Shown in pieces: positions 1 to 7,846 of a stretch of 64,000 nt of DNA. Under the pieces are notes generated by a model. That model worked only from the letters and a program-made list of their open reading frames with translations, was not told where the DNA came from and ran no database searches. The translations under genes were made by a program, and so were the position numbers. This stretch comes from HK1 sp965202875 (GTDB lineage Bacteria > Pseudomonadota > Gammaproteobacteria > HK1). Every line of letters starts with the position of its first letter. Positions within the stretch are counted from its first letter, which is position 1. Where the stretch lies: contig OZ241870.1 in assembly GCA_965202875.1 (NCBI GenBank), forward strand, positions 3,658,001 to 3,722,000, given 5' to 3'.

Positions 1-719
1 GCGGCGCCCAGTTGCGCCGCCAGATCGAGGAAGTCGCGGGCGATGAAGTCGAAGTCGTGCTCGGCCTGGAAGTCCCGGCGCTGGTGCGGCCCGTACTCGG
101 TGGGGCGGGCGACGAAGGCGGTGCGCATCCCGTGGGAGGCGGCGTGCACGAGGTCGTCGTTGTGGGCCGCGACCATCACCACGCGCTCCGGGGGCAGATC
201 GAGGTACGCGCAGGTCCCGAGGTACGCCTCCGGGAGCGGCTTGTAGGCGCGGCAGGGCTCGGCGCCGAGGATCACGTCCCACGGGAGACCTGCACGCTTC
301 GCCATGTTCACCATCATGGCGACGTTGCCGTTCGAGCAGGTGCCCAGGATATAGCGCCGGCGCATCGCGGTGAGCCCTTCGACGCAGTCCGGCCAGGGAT
401 CGAGGCGGTGCCACGCGCGGTTGAAGTGGTCGATGCCGGCCTCGTCCAGCCCCCGGATGCCGAACGATTCGATGAGCGTGCACAGGCTCTCCCGGTGCAG
501 ATCGTCGAGCCGGGTCCATTCGCGCTCGCCGCTCCTCACCCGCTCCATCGCGGGCTGGTACATCCCGCGCCAGGCGTGCGCGAACGCCTCCCAGTCCGCC
601 TCGACCCCGAGGCGCCCGCCGAGCGCGCGGCCTTCGCGGGTGATGCTCGTGCACCAGTCCACGACGGTGCCGAACACGTCGAAGACGAGCGCTTCGACAT
701 CCATCGGATCGACTGCCAT
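1..719 (-). CDS. HAD-like hydrolase, probably type II haloacid dehalogenase (3' end outside window)
   Basis: Cytoplasmic HAD-superfamily hydrolase, most like type II 2-haloacid dehalogenases, which displace halide from short 2-haloacids through an aspartyl-ester intermediate. From the ATG at 719 the protein shows motif I FDVFGT with the nucleophilic Asp at residue 14, motif II CSNGN near 128-132, a lysine in YKPLPE (motif III) and AAHNDD (motif IV), in the normal order. About 239 codons are visible, close to full family length (225-245), so little is missing beyond base 1. An intact paralogue lies at 38800-39480. The family is clear; the actual substrate, halogenated or not, cannot be read from sequence. 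Confidence 0.85.
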   Translation of the reverse strand, partial: MAVDPMDVEALVFDVFGTVVDWCTSITREGRALGGRLGVEADWEAFAHAWRGMYQPAMERVRSGEREWTRLDDLHRESLCTLIESFGIRGLDEAGIDHFNRAWHRLDPWPDCVEGLTAMRRRYILGTCSNGNVAMMVNMAKRAGLPWDVILGAEPCRAYKPLPEAYLGTCAYLDLPPERVVMVAAHNDDLVHAASHGMRTAFVARPTEYGPHQRRDFQAEHDFDFIARDFLDLAAQLGA

Positions 720-1081
720 TCGGCGTTTCCTCCCCATCCTCTCACCGCCCGAATCCGGACTTTTGAAGGTTTCGGGCTCCGACTGCCGGAAATGCAAGTG
801 TATGGGGTGGCTTTCTTCACGCTCAACCAGCTCGACGCGAAGCATCGGCTCCTCGATGGCGTTGACCCGGATGCTCGGCGAATGGAACGATGTCTCCGGA
901 GCATGGCGGAGTCGTCTTGACGCCGTCCATCTGTCGGAGCACTTCGACGATCGACGCGAAAACAAAGGGGCACTTGTGCGCTGCACCACCTCGTCTCATC
1001 CGCGGAGCGCTGCCTGTCGCGAACCGCGGCGGACGGCGGGTGACGACGGATGTGGCCAGGCACCGGAGCTTCACCGGATCC
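720..1081. other. Divergent intergenic region, no intact gene
   Basis: This stretch separates the minus-strand HAD gene from the plus-strand envC-like gene, so it should hold both promoters, but I see no convincing -35/-10 pair. On the minus strand about 735-870 there is an open, coding-like tract without its own start that runs in frame into the HAD gene, and another frame just upstream also looks protein-like. They could be the scrambled tail of a lost gene, but I recognise no family. Confidence 0.4.
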
Positions 1082-2278
1082 ATGCGCCCCCCGGCCGGAG
1101 CCGTAAGCTTGTGGGTCGCGGTCTTTCTCCTCATGTGGTGTGCCGGCGCGTTCGGGGAGTCGGAAGACGAGGCCCGCGGCGATCTCGAGCGTGTGCGGGC
1201 GCGCCTCGAATCCATCGCGGGCGAGCTGGCAAAGGCATACGAGGAGCGCGACACCCTCACCCAGGCGCTCGCACGCAGCGAGAAGCGGGCAGCGGAAATA
1301 CGGCTCGAAATCATCCGCCTCGACGAGCGTCTGGCGGCGGCTCGCCGGGAAACCGAGACCACACACCTTGCGCGTATCCGGGGGCGAAGCGAGCTCGCAA
1401 AGCGCCGGACCCGGCTCGCCCGCGCGGTACGAGCCTCGTATCGATTCACCCGGCGCGATCCTGTCACGATGCTTCTCGGTCTGGAGTCCCCGGCTGAAAT
1501 CGACCGGACGCTCGGCTACCACACGATCATGGAACGCGCGCATGCTTCGATGATCCGCGAGCTCGCCGACACCGTCGCCGGACTCGAGGCGCTGGCAGAG
1601 AAGGCAGCCAGGGAGGCCTTGGACATCGCCGCGATCCGCGACGAGAAGCGACGCGGGCTCGCCGGGCTGGAACGCCAGCGCGCCGTCCGGGCGGAAGCGG
1701 GCCGTGCGCTTGCCGAACGGATCCGCGACCGCGAGAGTCGCGCGGCGCGGTTGCGGGCCGATGAACGCCGGCTCATGGAACTCATTGTCGCGATCCGCGC
1801 CGGACTTGCCGACGTCGCCGCGGAAATCCGCGATGACAGGCCGTTCGGACAGTTGCGCGGCCAGCTCCCGTGGCCGGTGAGCGGCGCCATGCTCGCCCGA
1901 TACGGAACGCCTCGGGGCGCCAGCGGCCTGACTTGGCAGGGTGTGCTGATCGGAGCGCCGGCAGGAGAGCCGGTCCGCTCCATCCACCGGGGCCGCGTCG
2001 CGTACGCCGACTGGCTCCGCGGGTTCGGGCTGCTGATCATCATCGAGCACGGTGACGGGTTCATGAGCCTGTACGGGCACAACGAGATCCTGAACCGGGA
2101 ACCGGGGGACTGGGTGGAATCCGGCGAGACGATCGCGACGGTGGGTGACAGCGGCGGCCGCCTGGAGCCTGCTCTCTATTTCGAAATCCGCCGCACCGGC
2201 AAGCCGGTCAACCCCCGGCGCTGGTGCGACAAGGCGCATCGGTTTCCTCTTGGCGATCATGCCCAATCGGCAGATTAG
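1082..2278 (+). CDS. envC: EnvC-like murein hydrolase activator (degenerate M23/LytM domain)
   Basis: Periplasmic activator of the N-acetylmuramoyl-L-alanine amidases that split septal peptidoglycan during cell division. The 398-residue protein has a signal peptide (about 1-25, ending AGAFG), a long charged coiled coil (about 26-250) and a C-terminal LytM domain (about 265-385). The zinc ligands of true M23 peptidases are mostly absent: the first His position reads GLTWQG, and the final HxH reads ALYFEI with Tyr for His, while LYGH is kept. That is the pattern of EnvC/NlpD activators, which bind amidases rather than cut. An ATG at 1082 was chosen because it places the signal peptide at the N-terminus; the open frame continues upstream to 890. 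The usual gpmI and ctpA neighbours are absent. Confidence 0.82.
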   Translation: MRPPAGAVSLWVAVFLLMWCAGAFGESEDEARGDLERVRARLESIAGELAKAYEERDTLTQALARSEKRAAEIRLEIIRLDERLAAARRETETTHLARIRGRSELAKRRTRLARAVRASYRFTRRDPVTMLLGLESPAEIDRTLGYHTIMERAHASMIRELADTVAGLEALAEKAAREALDIAAIRDEKRRGLAGLERQRAVRAEAGRALAERIRDRESRAARLRADERRLMELIVAIRAGLADVAAEIRDDRPFGQLRGQLPWPVSGAMLARYGTPRGASGLTWQGVLIGAPAGEPVRSIHRGRVAYADWLRGFGLLIIIEHGDGFMSLYGHNEILNREPGDWVESGETIATVGDSGGRLEPALYFEIRRTGKPVNPRRWCDKAHRFPLGDHAQSAD

Positions 2279-2339
2279 ACCTGAACCTGTCCCCACACGG
2301 GATTTCATGGTATCCGTGTGACGAGATGGAAATTGGATA

Positions 2340-2975
2340 CGGAGCCGGGGGTACGCAAGAACGACTTGGTGGGAGAGATCTACCAGGTCGCCATGCAGGG
2401 CGGCGAGGACGAGGCAGGCCGGTTCGGCGGCGACTACCCGGCCATCGCGCCCATGTTGCCCACCGGCAAGGATGCCGGCACGGCACATTTGACCTGGGAC
2501 GATCGGCCGTTCGAACGCGGAGCCGGCACCTTCTTCGAACTCGCGGGATGCTGCAGGTGCTATCATGTGTCGCTGTGCCGGAGCATCTTTCTCGGCGAGC
2601 CGCCCTTCGACATGCGGGCGGCCGAGGAAGCTCCGCTTGAAGGGATCCACGATGGCATCGAGGCGGCGCAAGGCCGGGAGTACCGCCGGCGACGTGGCCC
2701 GCGCCTCTGCGCCGTGCTCGCCAGGCACGGCGTGCACCGGGAAGGGCGTTGCGGCTACCCGACGGGACTCAGCTACCCCCCTGACCGGGGCGAGCGCACG
2801 TTTTCCATCCGCGACACCGACGACACCGGATTGCGCCCGAACATGACCTTCCATTTTGCCGGGGCTGTGGATGGAGGACTGGAGCCTGGAGATTACGGAG
2901 ACCTTGCTCGTCAAGGAAACCGGTCCGGCCGGATGCCTTGCCGACTCCCCGTGTAAGCTCTTCGCGAAGCCTTGA
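2340..2975 (+). pseudogene. doeA: Decayed C-terminal half of an ectoine-hydrolase-like (DoeA, M24) peptidase
   Basis: Remnant of an M24 metallo-hydrolase most like ectoine hydrolase DoeA, which opens the ectoine ring so it can be used as carbon and nitrogen. Recognisable blocks run in order: GVRKNDLVGEIY, GGDYPAI, HLTWDD, GTFFELAGC, GLSYPP.RGERT, MTFHF, then GLWMEDWSLEITE and KLFAKP before the TGA at 2973. The reading frame changes near 2668, back near 2703, and again near 2858, where the wanted reading is FHF..GLWMED. The N-terminal half (about 200 of 400 residues) is missing. No ectoine synthesis or other doe genes are in the window. Family recalled from motifs; the frameshifts are seen directly. 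Confidence 0.8.
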
Positions 2976-3145
2976 GGAGCCGGGCGGCGGGACCCGGGGC
3001 GGATTGTGCAAATGCCGGTATCCTTCCCGGCATGGAAGGCGCTCGGACGTTCGGAACATTCGAAGCATTCTGAGTGTCCGGGACCGTGGCGCGCGCCGCC
3101 CCGCGCCCATGTCCGCTACCGTCTCCGTCCCGGGAGGTCGACGCA

Positions 3146-3991
3146 ATGCCCCGTATCGAACGAAGCGTATTGACGGAAAGGTTCCGGGGGATGGCCGCCC
3201 GGGGCGAGCCGATCGTCGGCGGCGGGGCGGGCACCGGGCTTTCGGCCAAGTGCGAGGAGGCCGGGGGAGTCGACCTCATCGTGATCTACAACTCCGGGCG
3301 CTACCGCATGGCGGGCCGCGGCTCGCTCGCGGGGCTGATGGCCTACGGCAACGCGAACCGGATCGTGATGGAGATGGCGGCCGAGGTGCTACCGGTGGTG
3401 ACCCGCACCCCGGTGCTCGCGGGCGTGAACGGCACCGACCCCTTCTGCGTCTTCGACCGCTTCCTCGACGAGCTGAAGGCGGCAGGCTTCTCCGGGGTAC
3501 AGAACTTCCCCACCGTCGGGCTGATCGACGGGACCTTCCGGGTCCACCTGGAGGAGACCGGCATGTCCTACGGTCTGGAGGTGGACATGGTCGCGCTCGC
3601 CCACGCGAAGGACATGCTCACCACACCCTACGTGTTCTGCGAGGACGACGCGGCGGCGATGGCCGGCGCCGGCGCCGACGTCGTCGTCTGCCACCTGGGG
3701 CTCACGACCGGCGGCTCCATCGGGGCGGAGACCGCGCTCGCCCTGGAGGAATGCCCCGCCCTGGTCGATGCCTGGGCGGAAGCCGCGCTGCGCGTCAATC
3801 GGGAAGTCCTCGTCCTCGTGCACGGCGGGCCGGTCGCCCGGCCCGAGGACGCGGAATACGTGATGCAGCACACCGGCAACTGCCACGGCTTCTACGGGGC
3901 GTCCTCGATGGAGCGGCTGCCGGTGGAGGCCGCGCTGACCGAACAGACGCGGCGGTTCAAGCGTATCGGGAGGCCGGCGGGAGGGAGGTAG
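3146..3991 (+). CDS. PEP-hydrolase-family TIM-barrel protein
   Basis: Member of the phosphoenolpyruvate hydrolase/TIM-barrel signal-transduction family (Pfam PEP_hydrolase type), an enzyme-like family of poorly known physiological role. The 281-residue protein carries family-typical stretches: GGGAGTGLSAK near the N-terminus, VIYNSGRYRM, VLAGVNGTDPF, GFSGVQNFPTVGLIDG, and near the C-terminus HGGP and GFYGASSMERLP. The ATG at 3146 has a GGGAGGT Shine-Dalgarno 8 nt upstream; an in-frame start at 3074 has none. It precedes a flotillin gene, and a decayed second copy of its own 3' end lies just downstream (about 4030-4150). Cytosolic, with no signal or membrane segments. Substrate unknown. Confidence 0.8.
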   Translation: MPRIERSVLTERFRGMAARGEPIVGGGAGTGLSAKCEEAGGVDLIVIYNSGRYRMAGRGSLAGLMAYGNANRIVMEMAAEVLPVVTRTPVLAGVNGTDPFCVFDRFLDELKAAGFSGVQNFPTVGLIDGTFRVHLEETGMSYGLEVDMVALAHAKDMLTTPYVFCEDDAAAMAGAGADVVVCHLGLTTGGSIGAETALALEECPALVDAWAEAALRVNREVLVLVHGGPVARPEDAEYVMQHTGNCHGFYGASSMERLPVEAALTEQTRRFKRIGRPAGGR

Positions 3992-4029
3992 AGGCTCGCC
4001 CGGTTCGGTGGCCGGGACCGCCGTCCGTC

Positions 4030-4150
4030 CCCGGCTTCCGCAAGGCGTCCTCGATGGAGAGGCCGCCGGTGGGCCGATGGAGACTGCACCACCCGCCGGC
4101 CGGACGCGGCGGCTCGAACGGCTCGGGAGTTCGACGGAACGCAAGGGAGG
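4030..4150 (+). pseudogene. Decayed duplicate of the PEP-hydrolase gene 3' end
   Basis: Between the PEP-hydrolase gene and the flotillin gene, the sequence again reads GFRKASSMERPPV and, after a frame change, RTRRLERLG. This parallels GFYGASSMERLPV and QTRRFKRIG at the C-terminus of the intact gene (3880-3980). At DNA level gcgtcctcgatggag is shared exactly, and acgcggcggctcgaacg matches acgcggcggttcaagcg closely. It is best read as the eroded tail of a tandem paralogue or of a local duplication. It ends at the GGGAGG that now serves as ribosome site for the flotillin gene. Confidence 0.6.
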
Positions 4151-4157
4151 CAGAATC

Positions 4158-6797
4158 ATGTCCGGCTCGGTGATTGGCGCCATCGTCCTGTGGCTCATCG
4201 TCGCGATCATCGTCATCGCGATTGTCGTGTACCTCGTGAACTGGCTCTACCGCCGCTCCACCAAGGAGGTCTCGTTCGTGCGGACGGGTATGGGCGGGGA
4301 GAAGGTGGTCATCAACGGTGGCGCCTTCGTGCTGCCGATCATCCACGAGACGACCCCGGTCAACATGAACGTCGTCCGGTTGGAGGTGGTCCGCGACAAG
4401 GAGAACGCGCTGATCACCAAGGATCGGATGCGCGTGGACATGGTGGCGGAGTTCTACGTGCGCGTCGCCCCCACCCGCGAGGCGGTCTCGAACGCGGCGG
4501 CGACGCTGGGCCGGCGCACGATGGAGCAGGTCCGGCTGCACGAGCTGCTGTCGGGCAAGTTCATCGGCGCGCTGCGCTCGGTGGGGGCGGAGATGACCCT
4601 GGAGGAGATGCACGAGCAGCGTGGCGACTACGTCACCAAGGTGAAGGCCGCCGCCTCCGAGGCGCTGGCGATGAACGGCCTGGAACTCGAATCGGTGGCG
4701 ATCACCGAGCTCGACCAGACCGATCTCGAGTACTTCAACCCCTCCAACCGTTTCGACGCGGAGGGCCTCACCCGGCTCATCGAGGAGATCGAGACCCGCC
4801 GCAAGACCCGCAACGACATCGAGCAGGACGCGATGGTCCGGATCCGCGCCCGCAACCTGGAGGCGGAGAAACAGACCCTGGACATCGAGCGCGAGAGCGA
4901 GACGGCGCGGCTTGAGCAGGAGCGCGACGTCGAAGTCCGGCGCGCGGCCCAGCGTGCCGACCTCGCCCGCGAGCGCGCCCGGCGCGAGACCGAGGCCGAG
5001 CAGGCCGAGATCCTCGCCCGCGAGGAGACCGAGAAAGCGCGGATTGCCAACGAGGAGTCGCTCAACGCGACCCGCATCGCGGCCGAGCAGACCACCCGTC
5101 AGCGCGACATCGACCGCTCCCGCGCCATCGATGCGGCGGAGATCGGCGCTCGCGAGGAGATCGAGAAGTCCCGGATCGCCCAGGAGCGGGCGGTCACGGA
5201 GGCGCGCATCGCCTCGGAGGAAGAGACCCAGAAGCTTGAGATCGAACGCAAGCGCACGGTCGAGGAAGCGGAGATCGCGGCCCGACAGGAGACCGAGCAG
5301 GCACGCATCGCGCAGGAGCGCGCGGTCACGGAGACCCGGATCGCCTCGGAGGAGGAGACCCGGCGGCTGGAGATCGAGCACAAGCGCGCGGTGGAGGAAG
5401 CGGAGATCGCGGCGCAGCAGGAGACCGAGCAGGCACGCATCGCGCAGGAGCGCGCCCTGACCGAGCTGCGCATCGCGCAGGAGGAGGCGACCCGCCGCCG
5501 CGAGATCGAGCGCACCCGTGCCCTGGAAGAAGCGGAGATCGGCGCCGCGGAAGCCACCGAGCGGGCGCGGATCGTGCAGGAGAAGGCGCTCAGCGCGGAG
5601 CGGATCGCCTCGGAGCGGGAGACCCGCAGCCTGGAGATCGAGCGCGGCAAGTCGCTGGAGGAGGCGGAGATCGCGGCGCGCGAAGCGATCGAGGAGGCTC
5701 GTATCACCCAGGAGCTCGCGGTCGATGCGCAACGGATCACCGCCGCGAGGGAACGCGAGGTGCTGGAGGTCGATCAGCGCAAGGCGGTCGAGATCGCGGA
5801 GCAGGATCGCGACATCGCGGTGGCGGCGAAGCGGGTCGAGAGCGCGGCGGCCGAGCAGCGCGTCCGGCAGGCCGACGTCGAGGCCGAGCGCGAGGTCGAG
5901 ACGACGGCGGTCGCGCGCGACAAGGCGCTCGACGAGGCGCGGCTCGAACACCGCCGGGCGCTGGAGCAGCTCGAGGTCGGCCGGCGCCAAGCGCTGGAAG
6001 AGGCGGAGATCGCCGCGGACGAGGAGATCGAACGGGCCCGGATCGCCTCCGACCGCGGACTGGACGAGGCCCGCGTGAACCGCGATCGGGACCTGCGCCG
6101 CCTCGAGATCGAGCGTGATCGGGCGGTCGAGCTGACCGAGATCGACAAGGCGATCGCGCTGCTGGAAAAGTCGAAGGAGCGCTCCGAAGTCCGGATCGAA
6201 TCCGAGACCGCGCGGGCGAAGGCGGTGCGCGCGGAAGAACAGGTCGAGACCGCGCGCGACGCGGAGATCGCCAACCGCCGGCGCGAGGTCGAGCTGATGC
6301 TCGCGCAGAAGGACGCCGAGGAGCAGCGCATCGTGGTCGAGGTCGATCGCATCCGCGCCGCGGTGGAGGCGGAGGCGCAACGCCTCCTCAACGAGGCGGA
6401 GAACGTGCTGACCGACGAGGCCCGCCTCTCGGTCTTCCGGCGCAACCTTCTGGACAAGGTCGAAGGGATCGTGCGCGAGAGCGTGCGCCCCATGGAGAAG
6501 ATCGACGGGATCAACATCCTCCACGTGGATGGTCTGGCAGGCGCCGGAGGCGGAGGCCGCAACATCACCGACGAGGTCATCGACTCCGCACTCCGCTACC
6601 GCGTGCAGGCTCCGCTCATCGACTCCCTGCTCGGCGATCTCGGGATGGAGGGCGGCAGCCTCGCCAGGATGGGGGGGCTGGTGCGTGAGGCGCGTGACCT
6701 CGACAGCATCCGCCGCTCCACCGAGGCCCAGGCCCGGGAGAGGAGAACGGAAGGGGCGGAGGGCACGGGCGGTGCCGGCGGGAAGCCGAAGGACTGA
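4158..6797 (+). CDS. Giant flotillin-like SPFH/band 7 membrane protein with expanded coiled-coil repeats
   Basis: Flotillin-type scaffold protein thought to organise membrane microdomains. The 879-residue protein has one N-terminal transmembrane helix (about 5-27), an SPFH/band 7 domain (about 35-240), then a very long charged coiled coil (about 245-800) and a C-terminal tail with the INILHVDGL segment typical of bacterial YqiK-like flotillins. YqiK of E. coli is about 550 residues; the excess here is coiled coil, including five near-identical 44-residue units (residues 325-544, bases 5130-5789). The ATG at 4158 has GGGAGG upstream. The next gene starts 5 nt after the stop, so this is an operon with the SRPBCC genes. 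No NfeD-type partner is seen in the window. Confidence 0.9.
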   Translation: MSGSVIGAIVLWLIVAIIVIAIVVYLVNWLYRRSTKEVSFVRTGMGGEKVVINGGAFVLPIIHETTPVNMNVVRLEVVRDKENALITKDRMRVDMVAEFYVRVAPTREAVSNAAATLGRRTMEQVRLHELLSGKFIGALRSVGAEMTLEEMHEQRGDYVTKVKAAASEALAMNGLELESVAITELDQTDLEYFNPSNRFDAEGLTRLIEEIETRRKTRNDIEQDAMVRIRARNLEAEKQTLDIERESETARLEQERDVEVRRAAQRADLARERARRETEAEQAEILAREETEKARIANEESLNATRIAAEQTTRQRDIDRSRAIDAAEIGAREEIEKSRIAQERAVTEARIASEEETQKLEIERKRTVEEAEIAARQETEQARIAQERAVTETRIASEEETRRLEIEHKRAVEEAEIAAQQETEQARIAQERALTELRIAQEEATRRREIERTRALEEAEIGAAEATERARIVQEKALSAERIASERETRSLEIERGKSLEEAEIAAREAIEEARITQELAVDAQRITAAREREVLEVDQRKAVEIAEQDRDIAVAAKRVESAAAEQRVRQADVEAEREVETTAVARDKALDEARLEHRRALEQLEVGRRQALEEAEIAADEEIERARIASDRGLDEARVNRDRDLRRLEIERDRAVELTEIDKAIALLEKSKERSEVRIESETARAKAVRAEEQVETARDAEIANRRREVELMLAQKDAEEQRIVVEVDRIRAAVEAEAQRLLNEAENVLTDEARLSVFRRNLLDKVEGIVRESVRPMEKIDGINILHVDGLAGAGGGGRNITDEVIDSALRYRVQAPLIDSLLGDLGMEGGSLARMGGLVREARDLDSIRRSTEAQARERRTEGAEGTGGAGGKPKD
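5130..5789 (+). repeat. Five 132-bp in-frame repeats inside the flotillin gene
   Basis: Five consecutive 132-nt units start at 5130, 5262, 5394, 5526 and 5658. Each encodes 44 residues beginning (E/D)(E/A)AEI and containing ARI.QE.A and (K/R/S)LEIE. Units 2 and 3 are almost identical. A 44-residue period equals four hendecads, which fits a regular coiled coil, and the DNA is prone to expansion by recombination. Confidence 0.9.
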
Positions 6798-6802
6798 AGC
6801 CG

Positions 6803-7240
6803 ATGGCCCGGATCTACGTCTCGAGCATCATCGGCGCTCCGGCCGGGGTGGTGTGGGAGCGCGTGCGCGACTTCAACGGGCTTCCCGGATGGCACCCGCT
6901 CATCGCCGGGAGCCGGATCGAGAACGGCGAACCTTCCGACCGGGTCGGCTGCATCCGCGTCCTGGAGCTCGGCGACGGCTCGACGGTTCGCGAGCAGCTT
7001 CTCGGCCTCTCGGACTACGACCTCTTCTGCACCTACTCGATCCTGGAGTCCTCGATGGGGGTCGAGAATTACGTGGCGACCTTGCGGCTCACGCCGGTGA
7101 CCGACGGCGACCGGACGTTCGTGGAGTGGTCGGCGGAGTTCGACTGCGACCCCGCCCGCGAGGCGGAGCTGGTCGAGGGGATCGGCGCCAACGTGTTCCA
7201 GGGCGGCTTCGACGCGCTGAAGGAGCGCCTCGGCGGCTGA
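6803..7240 (+). CDS. SRPBCC (START/Bet v1-like) protein, copy 1
   Basis: Small soluble protein of 145 residues with the SRPBCC ligand-binding fold, made of a helix-grip cavity used for hydrophobic ligands in polyketide cyclases and related proteins. Family signs are the opening IYVSSIIGAPAGVVWERVRDFNGLP, the WHPLIAGSRIE segment and the C-terminal helix FQGGFDALKERL. The ATG at 6803 lies 5 nt after the flotillin stop, so the two genes are probably cotranscribed. It is clearly paralogous to the next gene (7361-7798), sharing DFNG, WHP and the layout throughout. The ligand is unknown; the link to a flotillin suggests a lipid or membrane-derived ligand, which is inference. Confidence 0.8.
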   Translation: MARIYVSSIIGAPAGVVWERVRDFNGLPGWHPLIAGSRIENGEPSDRVGCIRVLELGDGSTVREQLLGLSDYDLFCTYSILESSMGVENYVATLRLTPVTDGDRTFVEWSAEFDCDPAREAELVEGIGANVFQGGFDALKERLGG

Positions 7241-7360
7241 AGGGCGGGCGGCGCCGGGACGGTGGGCGCCGGTCCCCGGGGGACGGCGGGGCGTCCTGGG
7301 AGCGGCCCTTGGTTCCGGCTCCAACGGGTCAGGGGATTTGAAGAAGGAGGCGGCCCGCGG

Positions 7361-7798
7361 ATGGTGAAGGTGGAGAGAAGCACCGTGATCGACGCCCCCC
7401 TCGACCGGGTGTGGCAGGTCTTGCGCGACTTCAACGGACACGAGCGCTGGCATCCCGCCGTCAAGGAGAGTCGCCTCGAAGAGCGCCGGCAGGGCGACGC
7501 GATCGGAGCCGTGCGCCGGTTCCGGCTCACCGACGGAGCGGTGCTCCGCGAGCGCCTCCTGACGCTTTCCGACACCGAAAAGACCTTCTCCTGCTGCCTC
7601 CTGGACACACCGATCCCGTTGTTCAACTACGTCGCCCACGTCGCGCTTTGTCGGGTGACCGACGGCGAGCGCACGTTCTGGCGCTGGTCTTCGGAGTTCG
7701 ATACCCCGCACGGCCAGGAACGCAAGCTCCGCACCCTGGTCGCCGAGGACGTCTACATGCGCGGATTCGCCGCGATCCGCAAGCATCTCGCGGCATGA
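7361..7798 (+). CDS. SRPBCC (START/Bet v1-like) protein, copy 2
   Basis: Second SRPBCC-fold protein, again 145 residues, with STVIDAPLDRVWQVLRDFNG, RWHPAVKESRLE and the C-terminal helix RGFAAIRKHL. It is a tandem paralogue of 6803-7240, separated by 120 nt. The ATG at 7361 has AGGAGG about 10 nt upstream; the open frame reaches back to 7262 without a better site. It differs from copy 1 in its middle loop (CCLLDTPIPLFNYVAHV), which lines the cavity in this fold, so the two copies may bind different ligands. It ends convergently with comM, 48 nt away. Confidence 0.8.
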   Translation: MVKVERSTVIDAPLDRVWQVLRDFNGHERWHPAVKESRLEERRQGDAIGAVRRFRLTDGAVLRERLLTLSDTEKTFSCCLLDTPIPLFNYVAHVALCRVTDGERTFWRWSSEFDTPHGQERKLRTLVAEDVYMRGFAAIRKHLAA

Positions 7799-7846
7799 CG
7801 GCCGATTCGGCTGCCGGCGCAACGACAAGGCGCCGCCGGCCGGGGA

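Noticed and set aside
536..2914. Long minus-strand ORF of 792 codons
   Set aside because: Shadow of the envC-like gene and flanks; Arg/Pro/Ala-rich with no domain, caused by high GC.
3957..6524. Long minus-strand ORF of 855 codons rich in Leu, Arg and Asp repeats
   Set aside because: Mirror of the repetitive flotillin coiled coil on the other strand; the plus frame has a real SPFH domain and start.
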